Shown: piece after piece, positions 1-11,796 of the stretch
How positions within the stretch are numbered: the first letter of the stretch is position 1
Layout of the letters: every line of letters begins with the position of its first letter
Source of the DNA: Blakeslea trispora
Taxonomy: Eukaryota > Mucoromycota > Mucoromycetes > Mucorales > Choanephoraceae
Length of the DNA: 64,000 nucleotides
Direction: 5' to 3'
NCBI GenBank assembly: GCA_025331445.1
Contig: JAIWNE010000003.1
Location: 1 to 64,000, forward strand
Translations under genes and position numbers: made by a program
The notes under the pieces: generated by a model
The model's input: only the letters and a program-made list of their open reading frames with translations
What the model was told of the DNA's origin: nothing
The model's database searches: none

Positions 1-525
1 TTAGCTGTGCATCGATTGCATTCCTTGCAATGATGTGTTCTCTCAGGTTTTATTGCTCTACAACGGTCGCAATATAAAGGGTTGCCTTGTTGATTGGTCA
101 CTGACAACCATGGGCCTTTTCCCTTTGGCACAAGAGATTTATGAGATAAAAGAAGAGGGCTTTGTGGTGTCATCATAATGGTAGCATAAGAAACTAGGCT
201 CATAATATAGCAATAAATCGCGAATACTATTATATCAAAGGCAAAAGAAATTATCACCTTCGTTTTCTTATACGTGTTTCAGTAGGGCAGCAATACCTGT
301 TTTTGGGCTATGATACCATTTCAAGTTTTTGTTTGCAAGTGCTGAAATAAAACGTTTACCAAGATGAGTTAGTGGGAGGAGGTTCTTTTTTCTTTTTATA
401 TAGAACAGGCAAGATCAGTAGTTCTTGTCTTTACTTTGAAAGAGTAGGTAGTGGTAGAAAGTATAAGTCAAGATACCAAACACAAGTATTGACATAATTA
501 TGCCAATCCAAGGAGAGCGTGACAT
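1..525 (-). CDS. DHHC-type protein S-palmitoyltransferase (5' part, cut by window edge)
   Basis: Membrane enzyme that attaches palmitate to cysteines of target proteins. I join exons 435..525, 297..341 and 1..226. The introns have GTAAAG and GTATTG donors and CAG/TAG acceptors, and the first has a CTAAC branch site. The ATG at 525 opens a first membrane helix (residues 7-29). A second helix follows at about 46-65. The start of the cysteine-rich domain comes next, with the pattern CDRC-x6-ERTHHCKEC-x2-C. This matches the family order TM1, TM2, zinc-binding CRD and DHHC. The catalytic DHHC itself and TM3-4 lie beyond the left edge. The order of elements suggests the Pfa3/Pfa4 group, but the subgroup is not resolved. 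It runs in the same direction as thymidylate synthase, about 180 nt away. Exon joining is inferred; the CRD motif is seen directly. Confidence 0.85.
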
Positions 526-704
526 TGATTTTTAGGTGAATAAAAAAGAGAGAAAACAATGGCCTCCGAGTCCTTTTTTTTTATATCTCATTGCCGCTAA
601 CTGCAAAATCTCAATTCCAATATGGAAAACTGACGAATCAATAATAAAACATGATAAAGAAAGAAAAAGAAAAATCTATGGTTTGTAATGTATTACTGCT
701 GTTA

Positions 705-1680
<976 letters not shown>

Positions 1681-1744
1681 GTCGTGATTCAGTGTCCGTC
1701 GGAACTGAGTTTTTCTTGCTCTTCTTCTCTTGTTTTTCTTAGAC

Positions 1745-2967
1745 ATGGATTCAACCAAAAGGCCTTCGATCGATCCTCATTCTTTTGCTGGAAAATATGC
1801 AAGATACCCTCAAAAGTCGCTACAGGACAAAAAGAGCTATAAGCCAACGATACCCGTGTACCCTCCAGATCATAACGAGTTCAGTCAGAGGCTTTCAACA
1901 ACAGGAGGTAGAAGACGAACCCTTCAGATGAGCGAAATCTTGCGTGGTGCAGAAGACGAGCGGCAATCCGATATGATGAATCAGCAGACAGTACGAGATA
2001 AGGTGATAGGAAGCGAAGGAATAGAATCGAAGCAGTATAGAGAAGAGGCCGAATATTGGAAGAGAAAAGCTGATTTGGTATTGTATCACCCACTAGAATG
2101 ACCACAATCCAGTCTGTTATTAATTTTCCAAAATGAAGCTCGAAAGACATAACAAGGAGCTACAGAAACATTTAGAAGAAATACAGCGCGTGAGATATAC
2201 AGATGCTGAATCAGAGCTAAGAAACTATATTGAATGGTCTGAAGCCAAAGATCAAGGTAGACATTACAGTAAAAGAAATGATGAAATACGGTATTTAACA
2301 AATTGCTCTCGTTAAACAAAAGCATTTGTCAACTTAAAAAGCGAGGTGGAACAATTCTTACAGAGAGGCGAGAGGTCCGGTATAGCAATAGGCAAGTCAA
2401 GCTTTAACCGACCTCCTCATGGTCAAGACTATGAAAAACTAAAAGCAGCAGGTGAGGTGCTTGTAGGAAAAAAAAAGAAAGATGTTTTTTAGTTTGCTGA
2501 CTGAATCAATAGAACTCAAGATTGCCGAGTTGGAGAAGGAAATTACTAGAGTGTCGCAACGCGTTGAGCAGGATCCAAGATCAGGAGAACGAAACTTTTC
2601 ATCAATGGAAAAGCCTATCTTGAGCTTATATGAGGAGTTGACAACAACTGTAATAAGAAGCTGTAAAGAGATGGATGGTAGTTATTTATATAGCTGCGTT
2701 ATTGCTGGTATAACTGGATGTATGTTCTTGCCTTGAAACATACAGTTAGAGAAGATGCTAACACACATTTGATCATCAGCGTTTCAATTCACATTACAGA
2801 TATCAAAAGACAAAACACATATGGTCAATTACTCGCCTATTCTAGATCCACGTAGAGATGACTTTATCGCTGTGTTGCCTGACTTTCTTAAAGAAGAGGT
2901 TGAGTTTGAGATAGAAAAACTACCTGTCTTCTTTTGGAGGTTGTCTTCGGTTATGAACAAAAGCTAA
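1745..2967 (+). CDS. CSM1: Monopolin-complex subunit, Csm1/Pcs1 family
   Basis: Csm1/Pcs1 proteins are V-shaped coiled-coil dimers with globular heads that cross-link kinetochores and organise rDNA silencing. The model joins 1745..2077, 2139..2256, 2323..2451, 2513..2707 and 2780..2967 (320 residues). All four introns keep phase and have GT/AG borders. The N-terminal 100 residues are basic and low-complexity. Residues about 105-225 are heptad-rich and interrupted by a short loop. The C-terminal 95 residues form the conserved globular domain: SLYEELT, a cysteine-containing strand, FQFTLQISKD, YSPILDPRRD and IAVLPDFLKEE, which match the family's LLDP-R-D and LPDYL signatures as I remember them. 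The ATG at 1745 is preferred; an upstream TTG in frame is not credible. It shares a promoter with thymidylate synthase. Family assignment rests mainly on the C-terminal domain. Confidence 0.75.
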
Positions 2968-5786
2968 TCGGATTTCAAGCATACCTTTCTTTTTCAGATA
3001 TCATAAAAAAAAAGTGTCTGTATATACAAGCATAGGTGTATGTCCAGATAGATTAAAGAAATGCCTCACTTTGGCTACATCATTTTGCTTAGTCAATATC
3101 AAGCGCTATGTAGTAGTACGGCTATTTCTTTTCTTTATAAAATCGCAACTATTTAATATTCATTCTATAAGATCAGTGATTAAGGGGATATTCTGGTTAG
3201 TGTTTGACTTTGATATTAGCTGTCTCTTTCTCCCAGACCCCGCTTTTTTTTTTCTTTGACGACAAGATTTGTTTTTGAGCATGAATTGTGGCCTCACACT
3301 CTAAATAAGCTAAACATGCCAATGATTGTGTAATTACAGAAAGTTGAGTTTTTCTCACTATTATTTGCACCAAACAATCAAAAGGGTAGCTAGCAACTCA
3401 TAGTACAAGACGTTCGCATATCTTGATAATAATGTTCAAAAAGGAATAGAAATGATTAGTTACAAATGTTTGCAAAAAAAAAGACAGTGATTAGAAGAAT
3501 ATCTATCAAATGCTAAAACGTGTACTTTTTAAACATGTATTGGTATTCATTGTTTGTGTTAGAAGAAAACACGCAATCTTCTGAATGTACTTGAGCCAGT
3601 TGCTTTGCATGCCAATAGGGAAGTTGTTGTCTTACGCCTCTGTTCCAGACAGTTTCTAGACAGAGTGAACTTACCTTTCTTTTTCGCTTGTGAAAGAAAT
3701 GTTTTGTAATAAAGAGAATAAAAAAAAGATACAAAAGACTCAATTAAGGCTTAATCAGAACCAAAAAGGTACTGAAAAATTTGTGTGGTAATCTAGGCAC
3801 ATATGAGTCTCAACAATGATAATAAGGTTACATATAAACAAAGCAAGTCATAAAGATGATATCGTTTTATAGTGAAGTCAGCCCCAGTAAGTTATCACTA
3901 AACAAAGCATTTGAAGTAAAGTTAACGAGGCTTTCAATATACAAAGTCAGATGCAATCATTCAGTAACAGCATTTACCCTAATAAGTTCTACAAGAACAA
4001 AGGGAATGATGATAAATATATATATAATGGTTATGATAATAATTTATGAGACTCTTTTTCCAATATCTATATTAAATAAAACACCTACAAATATTCTAAA
4101 AGTACTTTATTTGCCTCTTTACTTTTTTTTCTAGTCTTCTTAAAAATCATTACAACAGCCCCACAATTTGAAACAACTTTTAGACTTTTTGTAATCAAGA
4201 CATATGTATACAAAGCAACTCACAACAATTGTTCATTGAAGCAAAAAACAAGTCTGAGTTAATATACAGTTGTTGCTTGTATTCCAAATCAATTAGAAAG
4301 GGCATTTTCCTTCTTCTTTCATCAGCTATCGGCGATCAAGCAATCATTCAATGCAATAAGAGTTTGGTGCATCTGTGCTTTCCGTACAAATGTTCTTTAA
4401 AATGAATTACTGTTGTTTAGACAAAACATCATTGTATCTTCCCAAAAAACAGGAGTGACAAATAGAAATACAATGGCGAATATGTGGTAGATTGATCAAT
4501 AACAGAAAGCGTATTTACCCAACAACTTTGTAATCTTCTGAAGCACGTACTTCGCTCCATGAGATGGCTTATCTACTCTAAGCTTGAGACAAGTGGGTAT
4601 TCTTTTTCTTTTGAAGATGGCAAACATACTTGTAGCTTCTTATCATGGCTTGAGATGCAAAGCAAGCAATTTAGGGATGGGCATGCAGCTCAAGGTAGTT
4701 CTGACTATTTTGATTTTCATGAAAAGAGCTGTTGATAGACAATGAATCTAATTGTTTCATTTTTCAATCTTATTTTACATGTAACAATTTTTTCTTACCG
4801 GGCCCCAGCTAACTTGCTTTCTATGGCCCATTCCTTGTACCAAAATAAAATGCCAACCCTTTTTTGAATAAAAAGTAATTCTTTTGTGAAGATAGTTTAT
4901 GTTTTCAGCATAGTTATTAAAAGAAAATAACGGCATCATTGTCGTTTTGTCAATAGAATTATCTTCTTCCAAGTGATTTAAGAACTGGAGTCTCAGTAAT
5001 ATCTCGACACTCAAAGGCACTGTTGGGCATTTGCACTGTCAGTGTCCTCTGTGATTGTCATTCCTGGTGAATCAAGAATTCAAATTAGATACCTAAGCAT
5101 CTGATCAATACATCTTTGGTAAATTGGAATTCTTTTCGTTTTCCAGCAATTGGGCGCAGAAGGAAAAAAGACCTACTCGTATGTCAGTTATTTATAAGCT
5201 AATGACAAGAGATACAGGCAAATGGTTTAGCTTCTAAATGTAGATTCCTGAAGCAGTTTTGATTTCATTCAACACCTACATTATCGACTTGAGATGAATT
5301 CTCGAAATGTAGTATGAACCTTGGTTCTTTCTTTCTTTATAGCTTTTAAGAGCATCGTTGGATATAACTAGAGCAAGTACAGAAACACCAAATGCAATTG
5401 ATAGCAATAAAGATACCATTAGCCTTTATTGACACTTCAGACAAACAATACCTATAATCAAAATATGACCAACTTAATAAAGAAGTCGCCAGATTTCCCT
5501 TCCAAATGATTGGGAAATGTTCCTGAAAAAGAAACTATACCATGCAACATTTTGATATAAAGCAGCTGAGATTTTAGCTTTTCTTTTCCTCTCTTTCTCT
5601 GTCTCTGTTTTTTTATGTTTTTCTTCTCTATCAACTCAATTTGATAGTCGAATCCTCCCGTTGCTTGCTCTGTTTTTCTGCCTTACTTTATAAGAAACGT
5701 TTACAAGTAACGGCCACAAGCAGTTACCTTTTCTACTTGTCAACTGTAATTGACAAAGGGGGAAGAATAAAGAAGCCTTTACTATT
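2968..5786. other. Intergenic, no secure gene
   Basis: About 2.8 kb of AT-rich DNA. No frame has a recognisable domain. One minus-strand stretch (4790-5070) reads open with plausible codon use and ends near a GTAAGA donor. It has no convincing start, and no partner exon keeps its phase. Otherwise I see only short poly-A/poly-T runs. Confidence 0.5.
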
Positions 5787-7009
5787 ATGAAGCCTTGGGT
5801 TCAAACACAACAGTCGGATGATCAGAAGCACACTGAATTGTACAGCACAAGTAAAGGCAACGAAAATGACTCTGACAGTTCAAATACAAACATAAATCAT
5901 GATAAGATGCTGTGTCCTGCGTCTCTGAAATTCGCAAATGACAGGAAGCTATGGTCCGAGGAAATCCTTCAAAACATAACTGGCTTGCTTCATGTTTTGT
6001 CCCCATTTGGTACAATTTTGTACTGTTCTAATTCATGTGTAGAACTTACTGGATATTATCCTCATGAGCTTGCAGGTAGGATGTGGATTGATTTTGTTCA
6101 TGTAGATGACTTGGACGTATTTACAAGAATGATTCAGTTTACTTCCTATTCTATGTCAAGATCAACAACTTATTTTCGTTTTAGATGTAAAAACAATGCC
6201 TATTTATTGTTTGAATCGATAGGACAATGGAAACACGATATGTTTGAGCAGTTTCCTAAAAGCTTCTTTGCAATTGCGCAACCATACTCTTCTCAGTCCA
6301 GCAGCCTCTTAGATTCTTTTCTTGAGATAAAAGCAGAAAACGAATGGCTAAGGAAGCGTCTAAATGATTTATTATCTCAAGAGGGCTCACCAAAAAGAGA
6401 TTCTCAAGCACAGGTACAACAAGACAAACCAACAGTGCTAGATATTTATAGTTCGCAAACAATGTCGCCACAACAACAACCTAATACAAATATTGTTGTA
6501 CCAGCACTGCTTGAAGAAGAAAACTATAGAGAAACTAGCAGTACAGATATGAGACACTGGAGCGAATATCAGTACAAGATACCTTCTGTAAAGAAGGGCG
6601 AAAAGACTACATTCAAACATCAACTAGACGATGATTCAAAATCATTGACATCTGTTATACCATCCAGTAACTTTGTAGAAAGTATCGATTTCAAAAACAA
6701 AGGAAAGCAAAAAGTAAGATTCAATAAGATTATTCTGTCTCATTAATTTGATTTTTCTTTCTTTTATACATACATATACTCAATCATTTGTTTGTTAGCA
6801 GAAAAAACACAAAGTAAAAGATAACTTTGTTTGCACATATTGTGGCACAAGTTCATCGCCAGAATGGAGGAGAGGCCCTCTCGGTCCCAAAACGTAAGAC
6901 TAGCCCTATTTGTTTTTTCCTTCTATGAGCTAATTTAGACTGAAGACTGTGCAACGCATGCGGACTGAGATGGTCAAAGAAAAACAGGAAGAATCAAGGT
7001 GCAAAGTAG
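5787..7009 (+). CDS. wc-2: White-collar-2-like PAS/GATA zinc-finger transcription factor
   Basis: WC-2 partners the flavin photoreceptor WC-1 in the blue-light-responsive White Collar Complex; in Mucorales both are expanded families. Exons are 5787..6713, 6802..6893 and 6946..7009, giving about 360 residues. The second acceptor could instead lie three bases upstream, adding one Gln. A PAS domain spans roughly residues 55-155 ([16 protein letters not shown], then [13 protein letters not shown]). It lacks the LOV cysteine motif, as expected for WC-2 rather than WC-1. The C-terminal finger is CTYC-x18-CNAC with [12 protein letters not shown] between the pairs, the fungal WC-2 spacing. The linker is Gln/Ser-rich. 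The protein ends soon after the basic tail of the finger. Whether this is the principal WC-2 or one of several paralogues cannot be told here. Confidence 0.9.
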
Positions 7010-7330
7010 CATAGACAAAGAGAGAGGGAAAAATCAGCTCGCTTGATTCTAATCTTTCAGGCATTACCGAGGATAATCAGTAAACATGTATGATACGTTC
7101 ATATGTTATGCTTACAGTTTAACGTAATATCTTGACTTTCCGCTCAGAATAACTTGTAAAGAAATGTATCGCAGTATTATTTCTTGCCTCAATTATGTTT
7201 CATAAAACTGTTTCTTGACCAAGCGATGTACATATTTATCCTTTCTCTTTTCACTTCCTCTCACTCCCTCATTCTTATTTCTACTTGTAGATCATATTTT
7301 TTTTTGACTTTATCCTACTTTGTGTTTACT

Positions 7331-8231
7331 ATGGATAAAACCATATACAAACAAATCCTGGAACTAACAAAGCAACCTGTTACTTTAGAGCTTCTTCGCC
7401 ATGTGTGTAGCCAAGTAACTTTGGTAATCCCGTGTTATCAAGATTCCAAAGACAAGCTTGCTTCAAAAGAAAAGTATGGTGCTCTTCCTTCACTATCGTC
7501 CTTCATCAGCTTCCTAGTCAAAAGAGCATACGTTTCTTCAGGAACCCTACTTGCTAGTCTAGTTTTCTTCAAGCGATTGCAACAAACATTGTCTCATATA
7601 GCAAAAGGAATGCCATGTACATCTCACAGAATTTTTCTAGCTACTGTGATAGTCGCATCAAAATCAATACATGACACTTCGCCAAAAAACAAGCATTGGG
7701 CAAGGTATGCTAGTTATTTCACACTATCGGAAATCAACTTGATGGAGAAGCAACTATTGTCATTGTTGGTAAATAGCAACAGTATTTGATCTTGTACAGA
7801 CTGTATTAGTAATCTACATTCTTTATTTATGTTTGCATACAATTCAACAGAACTTCCATGTACTTATTTCTCCTTCTGATATGGCAACTGTATACTATGA
7901 ATTCAGAAAAGCCACTTTACCACTATCTATTTCTCAGCTTGATTTCGTAAAGCCTGACTCTGCTGCTGTGGCATGCTCTTTCAATAGCCATATGGACATA
8001 CCTACTTATGCAGCAATTTATTCTTGTTCAGCCAAACAATCCTCCTTGTCCAACACTTCACTTACTTCAGTTGCATCAACCGAATCTGAATCCTCTGTCA
8101 GCACAGTTTCAGATGGTCAGGAGCTAGCAAATTATTACTCGAACGCTTCAAAATCTCCTCCTAAGGCTCATTGTAGAAGCAGAAAAGTAACACATGTTAA
8201 TATACTGCTTTACGAAAATAATGAGTCGTAA
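7331..8231 (+). CDS. Pcl-type (Pho80-like) cyclin
   Basis: Cyclins of this type bind Pho85-family kinases and act in G1 progression, polarity or nutrient signalling. Exons are 7331..7768 and 7851..8231 (272 residues); the intron keeps phase 0. The single cyclin box covers residues about 10-165. It contains SLSSFISFLVKRAYVSSGTL and the core HRIFLATVIVASKSIHDTS, with the family's lysine in VASK. The box continues as NxxWARY...LSEINLMEKQLLSLL across the splice junction. The C-terminal third is Ser-rich and ends with RSRKVTHVN. An in-frame ATG at 7226 would add a hydrophobic leader unlike cyclins, so 7331 is chosen. It lies in tandem with the WC-2-like gene, 320 nt away. Confidence 0.85.
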
Positions 8232-8473
8232 CGTTTCTTTTGTCTTTTTTTTTGTTGATCAAAAAAAAAAAACACTATGCAATATATTGTGTCAACAATA
8301 AAATCAATAAAAAGTTCTGAACATATTTACAGCCGCTATTTTATTTGTTGTCAGCGCTCAGATGGTTACAAGAGATCCTTTTAATTAATTAGCAAAAGAG
8401 CACGATATGAAGCTTGTTCAGAACATGGGAGATAGAACCCTCTATACAGTAGGGCAATGTAGTCATAGGTTGA

Positions 8474-8767
8474 GAAAGAGGCAGGGGGGATATGTTTTCT
8501 GGTCATGTTGCGAAAGCTACAAAGGCATGGATGCGGTTTTTCGCCAGGAAGCCAACCCAATCGCTAGCTCACAAGAAGACTGCGTTCGGTCAGGGTCATA
8601 AGTAGCCACATAATGGGAGCAACACCAAGTGAAGGGTGACAGGAGGAAAGAGCCGTGCTATGATGAGCCGCATGTTCCGCGTCAAGCGCATCACGGAGGA
8701 ACTGGTGGCGAAGCTTTTGCTTTTCAGTGCAGGTTGTTGTCTGTTTGAATACCTAAAAAAGTAGGCA
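8474..8767 (+). pseudogene. Decayed ORF of unknown family, GC-richer than surroundings
   Basis: One frame stays open apart from two stops, a TAG at about 8600 and a TGA at about 8627, and closes at a final TAG near 8767. The translation is rich in Lys/Arg (HVAKATKAWMRFF, LAHKKTAFGQGHK, SRMFRVKRITEEL). Its codons favour G/C in third position (GCG, AAG, ATC, CTG, CGC), unlike the flanking DNA. This is what a recently inactivated gene fragment with foreign or mobile-element composition would look like. I do not recognise the family. A 65-residue ATG-initiated frame overlapping it (8407-8601) has poorer codon character and is probably a shadow. Confidence 0.4.
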
Positions 8768-10052
8768 ACACAAATTTTAGGCTTTGCGGTCATCAGTTCA
8801 CTTCAACCAATGAGATACGAGAGATTTTAATAAAATTCATGCAACTTTTTTCTTTCTTTCAGAGTTCAATTCTCTCTGTCATTCAATCAATTACTTTTCA
8901 ATGATGTTCGCTTATTCTTGGCGCCAGTTGCATTATTTTCTTTGTCTTCCATTCCTTCTTTTTTTTTTACGTCCTTTTTGTTGTTGGTGTAAACATCGCC
9001 CTGTCTTTGTATAGCAAATCAATGAAGCAGTTTCTGAAGCTTTCAACAGTAACAAAGGACAGTTGAGCTGATTGCCCAATTTACCAAGTCTTGTCCTAAA
9101 GTACTTTCATGCTATGAAAATTAACAGTTACGTAAAAAAAAAAGTCTTGTTTGACTCTATATTCATGCTGTAAGAACTCTCAAGAGTGTTATTCAGAAAC
9201 AAATAAGTATTAGTGCGCAGGACATAATTCTTTGGTTTAGTGTTCTTAGTTTGGTCACCAATTGTTCTAACAGTAGCACAATATCTCTCTTTCTTATTTC
9301 AATCTGATTTGATTTTAGACACAAGGCTGGGTATATAGATGAGATGCAAAGCTCTATTCAGATTATTCTGTTGAGCTTGATACAGTAGTCGGTCGATTGA
9401 AGAGTGTTTGATATAAGAATATTATCAATACAAGAATGCCATCCTTTGACTTATAATCAATTCAAGCGCCAAAATGCCATTCAATTCGAGAGTATGATTA
9501 ATAAAAGAGTATCGTTTCTCAAGAATAGAATAAGGCAACTACTGTAGGTCTTTTATGCCATTGCAGCAAAAGCTTCCAACATCTTCCTCAAACAATAAGA
9601 TATTCATTGGCGGCGTTTAGAATAGTAATCGTCTTTTGATGCTCTATAGCAGAGTATAGCCTAGGAAGTTACATCTGAGTTTGGGGTACTTTTCTCTCGC
9701 TAATCTAGATACCCCTTTTCTAGCGTAAGGATGATTTGTTTTTTGGATGACTACAATAAGTACAATCAAAAGACAAGTAAAATCCTACCTGTACACTTGA
9801 GGCTTTTTAATGGTATGTTTGTAGGTACGGTGACTACATGATAAGTAAGCTGGCTTGAATCTCTTTTCTTATAAAAGAATAAAATATCAAGTTTACAGAA
9901 CAACCACTAATAATAAAATAAAAATAATCGAATGAGAAAGCTTGAACATGAAGCTCTACAAGAATCACCGCTGGGCTTAGGAGATCAAGTATAATAGGTA
10001 CGTAATATCTGATTTGTACATATATAACTTTGCACTATGCTGTAGAGACACT

Positions 10053-10054
<2 letters not shown>

Positions 10055-10093
<39 letters not shown>
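10055..10093. repeat. (TC)n microsatellite
   Basis: An uninterrupted run of about 19 TC dinucleotides upstream of the LRR gene. It is the first of three long TC tracts in the window; the others are at 34407 and 58451. Confidence 0.95.
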
Positions 10094-10097
<4 letters not shown>

Positions 10098-10311
10098 TGC
10101 TTGAATGGTTGATCTACTATTGCTCGCTTAAAGAGATAATCAAAGGTAATTCTCTCCTGAAAATTTTGCCCAGAAGCTAGCCAAATTGTCTCCAATCATT
10201 TGATCAAGTTTGTCTCATTATTGTAGGGCTATTGCTTTCTACCTTTAAATAATTCGAAAAATTTGACAGGAAAGCAGATGATTTTCTTTTTGGAAAAATA
10301 TATATAAAAAA

Positions 10312-11739
10312 ATGGCTTGGGGAGGAAACGATGGTGCTGTTGATCGTTGGGTTAAACAGCTAGAAGAAAATGATGCTAAACTGGTATCTTTGCATATTCT
10401 TAGTTTTCGACGCGTCACTACTGCTGATCTAGCTCGGATCTTTCGTGCGATCGGTTCAAATACAGTTTTGAAAGATCTCTACGTTTCTGGTCATGCACTT
10501 GATGCCACTTGCGTCGATTGCCTAAGTGAAGCCTTGACCATCAACGATACCTTACAGTCACTCAACCTAGGCAATGCGCATTTTGGCGCCAATTCAGACG
10601 TCTTTGGTCTCTTTTGTGAAGGTCTAGCAGCCAATGAAGGCCTCATCAAGCTAGATCTCGAAAACAAGGGTTTATTGACAGCTGCAGAAGATAAAAAGTA
10701 TGAATCTGTATGCTTATTGGCTGAGGCTCTTGCCAAGAACAAGCACTTGAAAGAGTTGAGCATTGCGCGTAATGATCTTGATAGCCATGCTGTTGAGTTG
10801 CTGGCTCCTGCACTTACCGGTATTCAAAAAATCAACATGGCTATCAACCAAATCGAATCAAAGGGTGCTCATGCTGTTGCACAACATGTATTGGCACCTC
10901 ATAGTCATGTACAAGAACTGGATTTGTCAGATAATCCCTTGTTGGATGGTGCCTGCTTGTTAGGAAAAGCATTGGCAAAAAACCAAACGTTACGTACCTT
11001 GAAGTTGACTGATGTAGTATCTAACATTGAACATGATTTGTCAGCCTTACCGCCTGCTGCTTTGGATCCTCAGGATGGAAAACTGGAAGAAACAGATGAC
11101 AAAAAGAAGACGAATCCCCTACGTAGTATGCATGGAAATGCACTGATGGATGCTATAGGTCAAGCACTTTCAACCAACAACACATTGTCTAATCTCTGCC
11201 TCGATAACAACGCCATTGAGACCAGTAGCCTTTCTAACCTTGCTCAGCACATCAACAAGAGTGGATTGACTGAGCTCAAACTTCGCCAAAATCGAATTGA
11301 TGATGAAGGTGCTGAATTGTTAGCTACATTTTTCAGTTTGAGATACCTCGAGTTGGGTGAAAACACAATCTCAGTCAAAGGATTTGGTGCCCTATTGAAT
11401 ACTCAACTAGAGTATTTAGGTCTGTTCAACAACAGAGTGGGGGGATTTGGTGCTGATGATGTTGTGTTGCCCGATTTGTCGTCAAGCAAAATTATTCGTC
11501 TTGATATAGGCTGTAATACTATTGATCACCGTGATGTAGAGGCTATGGCAGACATTTTGCTTAAGGGAGGTGTACCTCATCTCAAATTACTTGAAATGGG
11601 TGGTAATGTAGAAGATAAAGAAATCGAGTTGTGGCAAGAAACACTGGATCGTGTCTCACAGCATAGAGACAAATTGGAAATTGTTTGGAAACGTAAGCCA
11701 ACTCAGATGGAAAGTACTGCACCACCACCTGTCTTGTAA
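10312..11739 (+). CDS. Leucine-rich-repeat protein (ribonuclease-inhibitor/RanGAP-like LRRs)
   Basis: Single-exon gene for a 475-residue protein made almost wholly of 28-30-residue LRRs of the RI/NLR type. Examples are LKDLYVSGHALDATCVDCL, LQSLNLGNAHFG, LIKLDLENKG, LKELSIARNDLDSHAVELL, VQELDLSDNPLLDGACLL, LSNLCLDNNAIETSSL, LTELKLRQNRIDDEGAELL and LEYLGLFNNRVGGFG. There is no NACHT, F-box or membrane segment. A charged insert (residues about 250-275, EETDDKKKTN) interrupts the solenoid, and the tail ends in TAPPPVL. Such proteins are scaffolds; RanGAP is the best-known relative, but the catalytic RanGAP arginine context is not evident and I do not claim that function. The 3' end converges with ATG5, 57 nt away. 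Codon choice suggests a well-expressed gene. Confidence 0.85.
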   Translation: MAWGGNDGAVDRWVKQLEENDAKLVSLHILSFRRVTTADLARIFRAIGSNTVLKDLYVSGHALDATCVDCLSEALTINDTLQSLNLGNAHFGANSDVFGLFCEGLAANEGLIKLDLENKGLLTAAEDKKYESVCLLAEALAKNKHLKELSIARNDLDSHAVELLAPALTGIQKINMAINQIESKGAHAVAQHVLAPHSHVQELDLSDNPLLDGACLLGKALAKNQTLRTLKLTDVVSNIEHDLSALPPAALDPQDGKLEETDDKKKTNPLRSMHGNALMDAIGQALSTNNTLSNLCLDNNAIETSSLSNLAQHINKSGLTELKLRQNRIDDEGAELLATFFSLRYLELGENTISVKGFGALLNTQLEYLGLFNNRVGGFGADDVVLPDLSSSKIIRLDIGCNTIDHRDVEAMADILLKGGVPHLKLLEMGGNVEDKEIELWQETLDRVSQHRDKLEIVWKRKPTQMESTAPPPVL

Positions 11740-11796
11740 TATAAAAAGAGAAGCAATGTGTATGATAAATAAACTTGAAACATCTTAAACCTGTCC

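Larger units (their letters stand above)
8232..10311. other. Intergenic region with decayed ORF and microsatellite
   Basis: About 2.1 kb between the cyclin and the LRR gene. It holds the GC-richer decayed frame at 8474-8767 and the TC microsatellite at 10055-10093, each listed separately. I see nothing else that reads as a gene. Confidence 0.5.

Noticed and set aside
4790..5070. Minus-strand exon-like stretch with a GTAAGA donor
   Set aside because: The open frame looks natural, but no start and no downstream exon in phase could be found, so no gene is called.
8407..8601. 64-codon ATG frame
   Set aside because: Overlaps the decayed GC-rich frame in a different phase with poorer codon character. 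No family or signal supports it.
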